Assembly: GCF_041381155.1 (NCBI RefSeq)
Contig: NC_091134.1
Span: forward strand, 10,200,755 to 10,264,754
DNA length: 64,000 nt
Direction of reading: 5' to 3'
Origin: Argopecten irradians
Lineage: Eukaryota > Mollusca > Bivalvia > Pectinida > Pectinidae
Shown here: positions 46,390 to 58,359 of the stretch, one piece after another
Layout of the letters: every line of letters begins with the position of its first letter
How positions within the stretch are numbered: the first letter of the stretch is position 1
Notes under the pieces: generated by a model
Databases searched by the model: none
The model's input: the letters and a program-made list of their open reading frames with translations, nothing else
Told to the model about the DNA's origin: nothing
Position numbers and translations under genes: made by a program

Positions 46390-46556
46390 TAAGTTCTGTT
46401 ATGTTTATAGGTGATAATGTTGTATTGCGTAACCATGGCATTATGTTCTGTTGAAATGGTACGATGTATGCTTAATAGGACATTATGTTTTCTAAATGCA
46501 ACACGCTGCTGGGTCATTTAAGTTGCATGTTGAAGGGTTATTAAAACTTGTTATTA

Positions 46557-47697
46557 TCCCCCGCCCAACGAAGTTGGCGGGGGATATACAAATGGGTTCC
46601 GTCCGTCCGTCCGTCCGTCCGTCCGTCCGTCCGTACGAATGGTTTCCGGAGCATAACTCTAAAACCAGTAGAGATATTTCCACGAAACTTCATACACACA
46701 TTGGTCTTATGGTCTAGTAGTGCCTTTTGCTATTTTTAGGTTTTCACTTTTTGGACTTTTTTTCTGTAACCATGGAAACATTGCTGAAAATGGCAAATTT
46801 CTGTGTAAGAATCGTTTCCGGAGCACAACTCTAAAACCAGCAAGAGATATTTCCATGAAACTTCATAGACACATTATTCTTATGGTCTAGTAGTGCTTTT
46901 TGCTATTTTTAGGTTTTCATTTTTTGCACTTTTTCCGTAACCATGGAAACATTACTGTAAATATCATATTTTTGTACCAGGTTCGTTTCCGCAGCATAAC
47001 TGGAAAACCGGTTGAGATATATGCACGGAACTCCATAGGCACATTAGTCTTATGGTCTAGTAGTGCCTTTTGCTATTTTAAGGTTTTCACTTTTTGCACT
47101 TTTTTCTGTAACCATGGAAACATTGCTGAAAATGGCAGATTTTTGTGTAAGAATCGTTTCCGGAGCACAACTCTAAAACCAGCAGAGATATTTCCATGAA
47201 ACTTCATAGACACATTGTTCTTATGGTCTAGTAGTGCCTTTTGCTATTTTTAGGTTTTCACTTTTTGTGCTTTTTTCTGTAACCATAGAAACATTGCTGA
47301 AAATATCATATTTTTGTAGCAGGTTCATTTCCGGAGCATAACTCTAAAACCAGCAGAGATATTTCCACGAAACTTCATAGACACATTCTTTTTATGGTCT
47401 AGTAGTACCTATTTTAAGGTTTTCATAATTTGCACTTTTTCCGTTACCATGGAAACATTGCTGAAAATATCATGGTAAATGGTAAATGTTACTTTGCCAA
47501 ACTCCACCCATCTTTGTGTATATAGTCTAATATAAATGTCAAGGCTGTATACCTGATTCAACAATTGCAGCCCCGCTCTACTTGAATTATACTCCATCTT
47601 TCTTTAGCTCATTTTACCTTTTCCTGGGTTTTTTTCATACACATAAGTCTCCACAATCAAACTTACTTCAGCTTTGATATCTCCATTGGCGGGGGAT
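46557..47697. mobile_element. tandem-repeat-cored non-autonomous element (pearl/Helentron-like layout)
   Basis: It begins with a hairpin CCCCGCCCAAC/GAA/GTTGGCGGGG, then a (GTCC)n tract at 46599-46634. Five units of about 171 bp follow, starting near 46641, 46812, 46983, 47155 and 47325, with shared TTTCCGGAGCA, ACTCTAAAACCAGCAGAGAT, TTATGGTCTAGTAGTGCC and GTAACCATGGAAACATTGCT. It ends in ATTGGCGGGGGATC (47684-47697), echoing the head. This matches the pearl/HINE-type layout known from bivalves. No protein is encoded. Confidence 0.75.
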
Positions 47698-48415
47698 CTG
47701 AATGATTATGTCCTTTGTTGGATTGATCAAATGCATGATGGGGTTGGCATTGCATTGTGTAATTGTTATAGCGGCAAAGCGTTCACTTATCACATTGTGT
47801 TTGGAAAGTATTGACATGTTGTTGAGTTGAGTAACAAGTCTATTGAGTGATCGTTTTACACTCGCCTCTTAAACTGCTACGGTGTGGTGTTAATTAACCC
47901 TTTATGAATACGAGTTAAAACAAAATAAGACGTACATGAAGTAATGAAAATACGCTGACAAGTAAAATTAACTTAAGTTAACTTATTTTGATTTTTTTTT
48001 CAATATTAAAAAATGAAGAAAATGCCGAGATAGTTGTTGATCGCCTCACATGCACTTACCAAGGGAATGGGTCCTTGTAGAAATGTATTAAAACAGAGAT
48101 TTTATGGACTAACATCACTTGGAATGCATGTATTTTCTATTAACAATTGTGCATTATTTCAATATTACATTAAACGTATAACATTATAATTAAGATCACT
48201 AATTAAGATAATTAATCTCAATTAAAAAACATATAAATTTAAATTTTTAAAAAATGCATATAAATTACCATTACGTTTGGTGACAGAGTAAAAGAATCCT
48301 GTCTCCTGTTCGCCTGTGTCACCCACCGGAGGGTAAACAAATTTATCTTACACAGGGGGTATAAGGCAGCTCAAACGCGTAAGACAATGAGAGAAAAGTA
48401 ATCAAGCATGGGTTT
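47698..48415. other. intergenic, no gene recognised
   Basis: AT-rich sequence with no significant ORF and no recognisable repeat apart from AATTAA-rich stretches near 48180-48250. Confidence 0.45.
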
Positions 48416-49825
48416 GTAAGTGGACAGGGATATCCACGATGGGTGGGAACGGATATGGAAAATAAAAGGTTATTGTATACGAACGCAATACCAAAGTGGG
48501 TTTATGCAATAATCATTGCGTGTGAACGCAATACAGGGGTGGAGGAAGCGGGGGGGCAGGGGGGGGGGCAACTGCCCCCCGTTCCCCAGGACGAACATGT
48601 CTTTTTGCCCCCCCCCCCCCTTTTTCGCCGACTGAAATTTTCTAAAAAACTTATTTGAAAGAAAAAAGGGTCCTCCTGCACATTTTTCGTACTTCATTCT
48701 AGAAAATTTTCCGCTGCGCGGCGCATTTCCTAAAGGGTTCAAGCACATAATGTCAAACCTTAATTGTAAAAATTCAATACACACAAACTAGACTAAAAAT
48801 GTCCATCAAGGGATTATACTATTAAAAAAATGTCTCTTAAAAGATCAATTTGTTTATATGTCTTAGCGAGACAATTAATTCATTTTTTTTCTGTTACACA
48901 ACAATGTGCCGATGGTGTGAAGCCGGTATATTCAGATCGAGTAGGGTTCCATAATGTTATGACGACACAATTATCATTTCTAAATACAGGTAGCTTTAAA
49001 TCGAAAAATTACCATGTTAAGAACGCTTTATAATCATTAAACTTTATCGTAAAACTCATCTCAGCCATTCTAAATCGTAATTTTTTCCCAGGGGAGACCC
49101 CCGGACCCCCCTAACACTAAATTCTCGCGCCTTTGGGCGCTCGCAAATTCATCAAAATGCATCGTTGACTCATCTAAGCCACTCTAAATTGTAAATTTTC
49201 CCGGGGGAGACCCCCGGACCCTCCAAACACTAAATTTCTCGCACTTTCGGGCGATCGCAAAATCATCAAAATACATAAAACTCATTCCGGGGGTCACCCT
49301 CAGACCCCTAATAAAACACCAAAATCTTGCGCCTTCGACGCTCACACGCTAATTTGGCCAATTTGCGTCTATAAATGTGTACAAGGATTAGATTTAGTGA
49401 TATATGAAAAAATGTACATAAAGCATATATTATATGGTTGGGAGTATAATTAATCTCCTCCTGTAGGTGTGGCGGGGGGGGGGGGGGGGGGGGGTTACAA
49501 AATATTGAGGACCTTTGCCCCCCCTCCCCCCATGACGTTTCATCTTCCTACGCCACTGCAATAGTAAACCTGACAACTAACTGTCAATTACTCAGGGATA
49601 TATTATTGCGTTCACACGCTATAGTTTTGCGTTCGCACGCAACTATGTTTGCTTTTACATGCAATCTATTGCGTTCACGCGCAATATTTATATTTTTTCC
49701 ACGCCCCAGCCTCCGTAGATATCTCAAGCCTCATGCAAAAAGATTGTAAGCCAACACTCGGCAATACTCGTGCTGACCGGCCAAAATCGTTTACATGGAT
49801 TGAAATATCCCTGTCCACTTTAAAG
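48416..49825. mobile_element. outer DNA element, split by a nested insertion
   Basis: The left end GTAAGTGGACAGGGATAT (48416-48433) is mirrored at the right by ATATCCCTGTCCACTTTA (49805-49822). Between the ends and the nested element are several copies of a GCGTTC.CACGCAA motif on both strands. No coding capacity is seen. Confidence 0.6.
48534..49558. mobile_element. inner nested element, about 1.0 kb (copy 2 of the 6690-7205 repeat)
   Basis: The ends are imperfect inverted repeats: CAGGGGTGGAGGAAGC at the left versus CAGTGGCGTAGGAAGA read from the right. CAATA flanks both sides (48529-48533, 49559-49563). Long C and G runs lie near both ends, including about 22 G at 49472-49493. The interior matches 6690-7205. 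The CAG.GGCGTAG-type end is common in hAT-like elements, but an 8 bp duplication is not seen. Confidence 0.65.
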
Positions 49826-51060
49826 ACCATTGTAAAATTCTATTAAACATTTATTTTATTTATTTTATAGGGTTTTTTTTTAATTTGGTCATACGAAACG
49901 AAGGGAAGCGTCAGTTGGTGTCGTTCAGGTCTAGACTGTCAGCCGCTTTTTTGACGTCAATACGATTGTGACATTACGATTGTCGTTTGAACGATCACGG
50001 GAGGTGGCTGTTGAAATGTCTGCTCCGTCTATGACGATAATAACACACCTATTTATTATATATGTAGATATGTGAGATGTTCTTATAAAATCGTTATCAA
50101 AGATGCATTAATCTCCATTCAGTTGTTGACAATTATATGGGAGGATGAATGCCAATTGGACAACGGGAATGATGTTGAAGTAGTTGTTTTATTGTGTATT
50201 GTAACAATACTATGTTGATTGTAGTGTATCCTGGCATTGTTGTGTATGAAATACCCTATATACTCTATAACATAAAATTGCTCGTTGTACAGAAGCTTTT
50301 GTTATTGTCGTGGCTGCTGTGATTAAACAACGAATATAAAAACGGCAATATATGTTATTGTCACCATTGCTCCATCGGCTAACCAAGAACTATTCAGTAA
50401 TGGTATCAAAAGTCAAAACCACGAGAGAAACTACAAACGAACATTTCATGTTACACGTAACCTTAGTAATAGTGTAAGGGTCTTGCCGTCCTCTCGAGTC
50501 CTCTTACCGCTCATTTTTATCCTCTGAATTTAATATCAAAGTCACGAATACCGTAATACACAATATTGCATAAGAGTAGTAATTTAATGTTTTAAGCAAC
50601 GACAAGATTACATACTTTCCCAAAGAGCGGGAGTCACAGATTTCTTTTCATGCCTTCACTTGTACTTGCAGTGTTTATGCTATTTAAAAACAGATTTCTG
50701 GGCTCATCACGGAGAGAAAAAAGCGCGTTGTGTGTGGTACACGTAATAAAATATGACATAGTGCTTCCTAAATCGGAAACCTTCGGTACTTTCCAGAAAT
50801 GAGTCCTAACCAATCGCAACAATTCGGAGTAATTTCCGCCAATCTTCGGAAATATTTTAGAATATTGTCGGAAATTTCTCTGAGGTGATCCGATTAGAGC
50901 CCTACCCGTTTTTAATTTGATTTAAACATATTTCATTGCCAAATGTGCAATGGGATTTTGCACAAGTTGAACAACTTATATATAGCCCGTTTCAAAAAAA
51001 TTAAAGCATTGAAATTACATGTACATATACAAGATGATACTTACAATATAAGCAATGCAT
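49826..51060. other. intergenic, no gene recognised
   Basis: No ORF has recognisable identity. The minus-strand frame at 50634-50822 has no domain and no splice context. Confidence 0.45.
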
Positions 51061-51076
51061 CATATATAAAACTTAT

Positions 51077-51275
<199 letters not shown>

Positions 51276-51299
51276 ACTTTATAACCAGATCATTATTTA

Positions 51300-51870
51300 T
51301 TTTTTGTTCTATTACTTGTGAGGATTTATCAGTACATAGAAGAGAAGTGTCATAAGTGAAAAGCTTAGACAGACTGTCTTAATTTCAACATCAGATTTAG
51401 CATTCCCCAGACATACTTATTCTTAACAAAATTAGCTAGTCTTATCAATGATTTTCCCGATATACTATAGCTACTTAATTTTGTTTCCAATCCCCTGTGC
51501 TACACTCTGTCGAACGCAATAGAAATATCACAGAACACTGAACAGGTTGGCTGTCTTTTTTTCCAAATTATCACATATATTTTGAAAAATTTCGCTTAGT
51601 TGATGAGTAGTAGAATGGCCAGGCTGAAAACCACACTGGTATTTATAAATAAGCGAATTATCTAATTATGTAAATATTTTTCAACTAGTCTTTCAAATAC
51701 TTTACCAATGGTGCATGATAATGAAATATATGTGTAGGTCTATAGTTTGAAGGATATTGTTTGTCACCTTTTATGAATATTGGAATAACTAATGCACGTT
51801 TCCATTGTGTTGAAAATGATCCAATCTCCAATAAGGCCCTACCCGTCTGATCACATATTATATCAAAGCT
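51300..51870 (-). pseudogene. LINE reverse transcriptase fragment (Jockey/CR1-like), decayed
   Basis: The minus strand reads, with stops and frameshifts: ALVIPIFIKGDK..YPSNYRPT, then QCGFQPGHSTTHQLSEIF, then FCDISIAFDRV followed by HRGL, then VCLGNAKSD. These are RT motifs 1 to 4 in order. In-frame stops replace the Trp of the usual DRVWH. It lacks any endonuclease and 3' end. Confidence 0.7.
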
Positions 51871-52363
51871 AGGCAGCTTGGGTGCGAAATATTTGCACGA
51901 GTTTTATCCCGGTTCCCTTGTACAAATTAAATGATACACGAAACATCTAGAAATAATCAGCAAATGAAAAAATATAACACAGTGATGTAAAGATGTATTT
52001 CTATCAAACATTTGAATAACCTTGGGTGATATGTAATAATACACACTGTAAAATGACCTTCTTCCGGTAATGAGGGCAATAATTAGGACGCAGGGAAAGG
52101 TTCACATGAGTGGAACAGATAATGGAACGTTACCATACTATTCTCTGCACTCGAGTATGTTTTAATCTTTGTGATAAATAAACACCCGAACAACTTACGG
52201 GGAGTGTTTTAAACTTCTGTTTGACGTTTTAAGCAATTTTAAGACACATCGACTACCCTGTTTTTTGAAAATTGAAATGTTTCCGAGAATCCCTAGAGTT
52301 TAGCGAGAAAACGAAACCAAAAATACTTAAGCTGGTCACATGACGTTTTACCGTGAAATCAAA

Positions 52364-52371
52364 TATAAAAG
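52364..52371 (+). promoter_or_regulatory. TATA box (TATAAAAG)
   Basis: A canonical TATA box lies upstream of a candidate exon with a good Kozak ATG (TACCATGG, ATG at 52460) and an AAG/GTAAGT donor at 52540. The predicted start is near 52395. Confidence 0.4.
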
Positions 52372-52394
52372 GCACTAAGACAACCTTTACTGAA

Positions 52395-52539
52395 CAACCT
52401 GTGGCGCAGCTTTTTACCGAGAATACTATATAGTGATATATATAAACATCTGATGTACCATGGTATACCCCGATACAAGAGTCGATAAGACCGACATGGA
52501 ACTCTCCAAATCTATGACTCTAATCAACAATGAATGAAG
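52395..52539 (+). other. candidate first exon with a 25-codon upstream ORF
   Basis: Between the TATA box and the donor lies a 25-codon frame from 52460 that stops at 52535-52537. A second ATG at 52530 is open across the donor in phase 1. No downstream exon could be identified, because the next 9 kb is mobile DNA. It may be a non-coding transcript start. Confidence 0.25.
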
Positions 52540-52653
52540 GTAAGTTATTGTAGTTAATATGTATGATATAAAATGAAGTCCTATGCATAATTTGTGCCTT
52601 TTTTGTCGACAAGGATCTGATAATTAGTTACAGTGCATTTATATCAATATTAA

Positions 52654-53131
52654 AGCTGACAATGCAAGTTAAAATTATTAACATGATTTTTTTAAAAATA
52701 AGTATGCTCGTTTTTCCATGAATCGTTTATGAGACATTCCCCGGTTGAGGACAGCCATTTTTGTTTTACATTCCGACGACTCACCGACCCCTATATAAAG
52801 CGCGTGAATCGACACACGCGCGCTCATTCATGTACCTATACACCTAGCAGTCCACAGGTTATATCACCTACAAATAGGTAAACAAAACCCTCACCTGTAA
52901 AACTATATGGAACTATTTTTAGCAAGAAAACATGTCAACTCCTCTAAGTTGTCATTTAGATGTTTCTCAAAATAAAATAATCCGTCCACATATCTCCACG
53001 TATATCATCGTACCCGACGCACTCAACTGACCATATACACGTGACTACGTACCTGACCCGAACGAGCGACAACTATCAAGGACACACACGTGTCGTTGTC
53101 AACTGCATGTTTTTAACTTGCATTGTCAGCT
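52654..53131. mobile_element. TTAA-flanked inverted-repeat element, 478 bp
   Basis: The perfect terminal repeat AGCTGACAATGCAAGTTAAA is mirrored at the right end. TTAA is present on both sides (52650-52653, 53132-53135). It contains a TATATAAAG (52792) and several CACGTG/ACACGTGT motifs. No coding capacity. TTAA duplication is typical of piggyBac and Kolobok transposases. Confidence 0.85.
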
Positions 53132-53144
53132 TTAAGTCGCCAGA

Positions 53145-53372
53145 CATTCTCGATACTCCATGGGTTCCGATCATATGTAATTATGTAATTATGTAAATTA
53201 ACACCGTTTTAAGCTCAATGGCTTCTGGAGGCGTATCCTTGTATACAATAGTTGTCCAATCAAGTAACATTAAAAACATGTAGGAGTGAATTTAGAGGGC
53301 TCATTGTGCCAGTGCTTGTTCACAGGTCTCTACGTATTGTAAGTGATCGGAACCCCTGGAGTATCGAGGATG
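53145..53372. mobile_element. short relative of the 54143-54459 MITE
   Basis: The ends CATTCTCGATACTCCATGGG and CCCTGGAGTATCGAGGATG are inverted and match the termini of the element at 54143. The interior is different and shorter. No flanking duplication survives. Confidence 0.6.
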
Positions 53373-53785
53373 CCCGCTATAGTGTCAATATACATGACCA
53401 TTTTATACGTTTTATGGGTCTAGATAAAAAATGGTAGAAATCATATTCTATATCATAAATATGTACACGTAAAGGACGGAAAGCTCCCGAGACAAAACTT
53501 CTACCCCACCTAGATTTATCGGCTAAAAACTTACATTTTGAGCAAGTCTTCACAAAAACGGTTATCATCATTGGAAATATCGATATCTTGCCATTAAAAT
53601 CATCCTTCACAACTTTACATAGTGCTGTACCGTTTCAACAAAAATGACACAAAAATGTTCCCAATCGGGTCGTGGAAATTCATGGTGCCACTTTCTCATG
53701 CATTATGATATGCGAGACCTCCGCTTCAATCTCATTAGCTGACTGGAACGAAAGGTTGGTACATGTATGCTCGGGGCACCTCGTT

Positions 53786-54637
53786 TGTTTGATTGATTAA
53801 TTAACGTCCTATTAACAGCTATGGTCATGTAAGGACGGCCTCCCATGTATGCGGTGTGTTGCGTGTATGTTGTGCGAGGTGCGTGTTTTGGGAGACTGCG
53901 GTAAATTCATGTTATGTCTTCTTGTATAGTGGAACTATTGCCCTTTTTATAGTGCTATATCACTGAAGCATGCCGCCGAAGAAACCAAGCAACACACCCC
54001 ACCCGGTCACATTATACAGACAACGGGCGAACCAGTCGTCCCACTCCCCGTTTGCTGAACGCTAAGCAGGAGCAGAAACTACCACTTTTATAGACTTTGG
54101 TGTGTCTCGGCCAGGGGAAAGAACCCAGAGCCTTCCTCACAGCATCCTCGATACTCCAGGGCTTCCGATCACTTACGATCTCTACACCCCTGGACTATCT
54201 CATAGTGAAATTGAAGGCAGCTCAGCTGAAAACATTTGACCAATCACAGGCTAGCAAAGATTTCCTTTGAAGACTACAGAGAGAGCGACGCCTAACATCA
54301 AAGTCACACAGTCAACCACAGTGTACCATTATACGGCTCTTTTGATGTACATCAAATGACTAAGTTACCTGTTCTATTCTGTTGCCTCCAGTTTTACTAT
54401 GAGATAGTCCAGGGGTGTAGAGATCGTAAGTGATCGGAAGCCCTGGAGTATCGAGGATGTCCTCACAGGGGCGAACGCTCAACGCAAGGCCAAAAGTGAG
54501 GCGGTGCCAAGGAAGGCATTAGGAAAGATAAAGTCAGTTAGACAGAAAAGATAAAATCCTAAATTTAGTCGCCTTTTACGATCATGCAATAGGGGCAGCA
54601 GGTACAATTCTAACGCCCTACCTACAGGGCTCCTCGT
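53786..54637. repeat. dispersed repeat interrupted by a MITE
   Basis: The left part starts TTGATTAATTAACGTCCTAT and has TGGTCATGTAAGGACGGCC. The right part ends TTTAGTCGCCTTTTACGATC, then GGGGCAGCAGG and CCCTACCTACAGGGC. The two halves are continuous once the 317 bp insertion plus one 9 bp duplication are removed. I take it as a non-autonomous element of unknown class. Confidence 0.5.
54143..54459. mobile_element. 317 bp MITE with 64 bp terminal inverted repeats
   Basis: The termini CATCCTCGATACTCCAGGGC... are inverted with near identity over about 64 bp. TCCTCACAG is repeated at 54134-54142 and 54460-54468. An 8 or 9 bp duplication fits hAT-type or Mutator-type integration. The interior includes the CTTTTGATGTACATCAAA palindrome. 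Confidence 0.85.
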
Positions 54638-55376
54638 CATTTACCTTTAGCATTATCCACACACCAGAGACACCTGGTAAAAAAACATGCACAATCCATT
54701 ATGAATTGTAACAATGGGCCATTGTTTTCATTATTAAATTGATATATTTCTTCGATACAAGCGTTGTTAAACATGTATGGTTTGTGACTTGTTGCATTTT
54801 TGGCATAGAAAAAGTATTTACAATGTTCTACATATTTTTCTCCGCCTCTCTAAGTTTTAAACTTTTGGTATTTGCCGACTTTTGTGAAGTTCATATTCGC
54901 AAAGCTATTTAACAATTAATTTATTTAAAATATTTAACTGTTCTGATCTATTCCGATCTGTACGGGTATTGACGTCGATATTGACTACATGATACGGCTC
55001 GGGAGGTTCGATTCCCATCTATACGGGTATTGCCGATGTCGGCTACAGTGTACGTGATGCAACTCGGTTTCCCACGTTATCCGAAAGTTTGAAACATGGC
55101 GTTGTTTCAAAACGTGTTATATTTCCCGCGACTTACCGCTATGTCAATAGTATATTGGTGGTTTCATGGATCTGAACCATCATATCATGAATTATAAGCA
55201 TCGATATTCACAAATTATATGTATTATGAGAGTTTGTGATGGTAAAAAAATAAAGAAGAACAATTTTAAGGTACGAATTATTTTTTCCCATAACAACCAA
55301 AACGTTTTTAAAATATTCTTTATTCAAACTAAAAATAAGGTCGCGTGACACGTTCTTAAATGGTCACGACTGTTAA

Positions 55377-55732
55377 AGATGCTCCACCGCTGACAAATGG
55401 TATTTTTTCACTATTAAAAACAGGAACAGACGATTAAATATTTTTCTTCAGTTACAAAAGTTACTTACTTTACACCATTACCACCATTGAAAAGTTTGAG
55501 CTTCTAATTTTACTTCAAGTTAAAAATATGAAAAATAATTAATTGCATCCCGAAAAAAATCCGTGTCACTATATCCTATATGGAAGGAAGTACTGATTGC
55601 GCATGCCTCAAAGGCGAAATGGAGCATTCTATATTATTTTTTGTGTTAATTAGACATATATATACATGATCAAACAACAATTATTGTTCAACTAATGAAT
55701 ATCATTTATGCTTTGTCGGCGGTGGAGCATCT
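55377..55732. mobile_element. TTAA-flanked MITE, 356 bp
   Basis: The termini AGATGCTCCACCGC.GACAAA are inverted. TTAA lies at 55373-55376 and 55733-55736. The right TTAA is shared with the next element. An older copy lies at 22500-22880. Confidence 0.85.
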
Positions 55733-56471
55733 TTAAAGCCGCATAATCCGTATCTTTCAGGGTCCGTAAATCAACAAAAGAAAATTAGGGTACATATATT
55801 ATAAAAAGTTATCAACTTTCCCCTAATTACACACCCAAAAAGTCTCGAGTTGAAAAGAAATTAATGATTAAAATGCATTTCCAAACCAAACGAAATGGCG
55901 TGCCCAGTCAAAAGTGTGTCGTTCATGTTAGCAGGAACTTCTACGGAAGAACTTGTTACTTATCATGAACAAGTGAATGTTTTGTTATGTGATGAAGTTA
56001 AAGAGTCCCCCAGAACAATATATATACATTATCGTCGTGTAAACAATACTTCCATTCGGTCATTTTGAGTGTTTACAATACGGCGATCGGTTGACTATGC
56101 TTTGCCTAATTTCCGGGGGCCACCGGAGGGATTTTTGTGGGAACGGTATTTAAACTTCGTATAAAATACGTGTTGCGATACCATACATCGTACTAGACAA
56201 GATAATAAATTGTACAAAAATGTACCAGATATATAAAAAATGGTATTGATAAATAATGAAATAGACAAGACACATCGTACTATATAGAGACGACTATAAC
56301 TTGTTTTATAAAGGTCCAAATGAAATATAATAAAAAATCAAGTAAAATAAGCACGAAGAGCAAACTTGACATACATGTAATATGCATTTTTGTTCGATGT
56401 CATATGTGTATACATACATATCTATTAGTTAAAAATCACCATGTACCACCATAAACGAGTATAAAACTTAA

Positions 56472-58355
56472 AGTGTACACGGAATAGTTTGGTATATAAG
56501 GCTTTATAAATGCGTCATTGGATGAAATTTAGAGTGGCGAAAGTACGAGTTTCATAGCGAATACGGTATTAGAGATAATACGCCGTTTCTCTAGAACACA
56601 CGTGAAGCCCCAAGCCATTGACCCGACCTGTGACGTCACGAGGATCTACTCGCATAAGTTAGAGTGACAGTTTTCTGTGACTGCCATCTAATATAAACTA
56701 CCTGTTTGTAAATATCGATTTTGAAGACTCAAATACCTGTGTACATGTCCGATACATGTTTAATCTTATCCTCAATCAAAGATAGAGATTGGAATACGCT
56801 TGGAAATAGAGATTTATACCATACATATACTGTATATTGATGTACCTGTCGTAGATAAATGAACATCTCTGTGCGATTACTGCAGAATTATACACAATAA
56901 AATGTACATAATAATCCCTGTACCTTGTATATCCGCGGTGTTTGGAATCACATATACATGTACACGAATATTATACGTGTGTATCAAGGACGTATATATA
57001 TATGTTCTTGATAATTTCATCCAAAACCCAACTCGGGTCGTCTAATGTCTAATGGTCAAACCCGCTTTACAAATTTCTGAATTTTTCATAAAATATGCCC
57101 ATACGAATTAAGGTATGATTCTTAACCAAGGATTTATAAGTCCTTGTTCTAAACAGATTTTTTTCTTTTTTTTTCTTTTCTTCATATATGTAAATGCATC
57201 TACTAACTGCGTTATGTCTGAAATCGATTGTGTGACTTAATTACTGTACATTTGATACCATTGCTTAATTATCAGTATGTATATGTTTGTCATTTAATTC
57301 TACTGTGATTTGGCGGATTTAATTTTATATACCAAGTTTTGAGAACCGTCAAATTACAAATATTTATTATCTAGCAGACGTGATATTTTTCGATCAATTT
57401 TTTTTTTAACAAAATACATTCAGCTTTCATATAGAATCTTCTACAATGCATCCGACGACTTGCTGATATTTCGCTCAAGGTTATTCATTAGTGTCTTTAC
57501 TTGGAAAAAAATCATGCACGGGTCAGGCGATAAAAAATGAGACTGAAGATGTCTATGCATATGTCTACTCCAAATTGTAGATACCAATTAAGTATCCAAA
57601 TCAGAATATTTATATATGTTTCTGATATATACATGTAAAATTCTCGTAAGCCCATTTCAGGAATTCATATATGTCCACATTTGTGCTATTGTAGAAGAAC
57701 AGGGAAAATACACATTCCTGTCGAGTGTCCCGACCAGGAATCGAACCCAGGTCTCCGGCGTGGAAATCTACGGCTCTACCGACTGAGCCAAATAAGCATG
57801 CTCCGTCAGCTGAGTGACAGATATCATATTTAACACTATGTACAAGTCACACCGACCCGCTCCTTTTACACTACTCCCCTGTTTTTCTTGAGGTTTCCTA
57901 AATCTCAACCCGAGACTCTTTAACCACCTACCATGTGTTATTTAGTTGGGCGCCAATGTAGAGGAACAGGGAAATACACATTCCTGTCGAGTGGCCCGAC
58001 CAGGAATCGAACCCAGGTCTCCGGCGTGGAAATCTACGGCTCTACCGACTGAGCCAAAGAAGCATGCTCCGTCAGCTGAGTGAAAGAGACCGTATTTAAA
58101 ACTATGTACAAGTCACACCGACCCGCTCGTTTTTACATTATAACCCCACTACCATATAACTCACTGCCGTTGTCCTCGTGACGTCACATCCGGCTATTCC
58201 CCAAATCAGCAGTCGATATACAGGTAAAAATCGGGCACTTCGGAGGGCGGTATCTCGGTACTGAAGCGGCCGATTTTGATGCGGTTTTCAACATTCTTGT
58301 CAGGAGATCAAACAGAATAACATATCAAAATATAATTTTCCGTTCCGTGTACACT
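56472..58355. mobile_element. TTAA-flanked inverted-repeat element, 1.9 kb, nested
   Basis: The termini AGTGTACACGGAA are inverted. TTAA lies at 56468-56471 and 58356-58359. A further inverted block TGTGACGTCACGAGGA occurs at about 56629-56644 and 58177-58188. The interior carries two tRNA-like repeats and no protein. Confidence 0.75.
57690..58150 (-). repeat. two tandem tRNA-like units (SINE-type)
   Basis: Two copies about 268 bp apart read on the minus strand TGGCTCAGTCGGTAGAGC (A box) and GGTTCGATTCC (B box), with GTCGAGTG..CCCGACCAGGAAT and GTCACACCGACCCGCTC outside. The acceptor stem cannot pair (5' side GCTTCTT, 3' side TCGGGCC) and the anticodon stem is poor, so these are tRNA-derived repeats rather than working tRNA genes. 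TTGGCGCCCAAC lies between the units. Confidence 0.7.
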
Positions 58356-58359
58356 TTAA

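Noticed and set aside
45170..46441. ORFs on both strands at 45-46 kb
   Set aside because: They lie inside the TAA-flanked MITE, overlap its termini and show no transposase motif.
46492..47199. ORFs with a Val-Arg-Pro-Ser repeat and related frames
   Set aside because: They arise from the (GTCC)n tract and the 171 bp tandem units.
57715..58075. Two tRNA genes on the minus strand
   Set aside because: A and B boxes are present, but the acceptor stem does not pair and the anticodon stem is poor, so they are tRNA-derived repeats.
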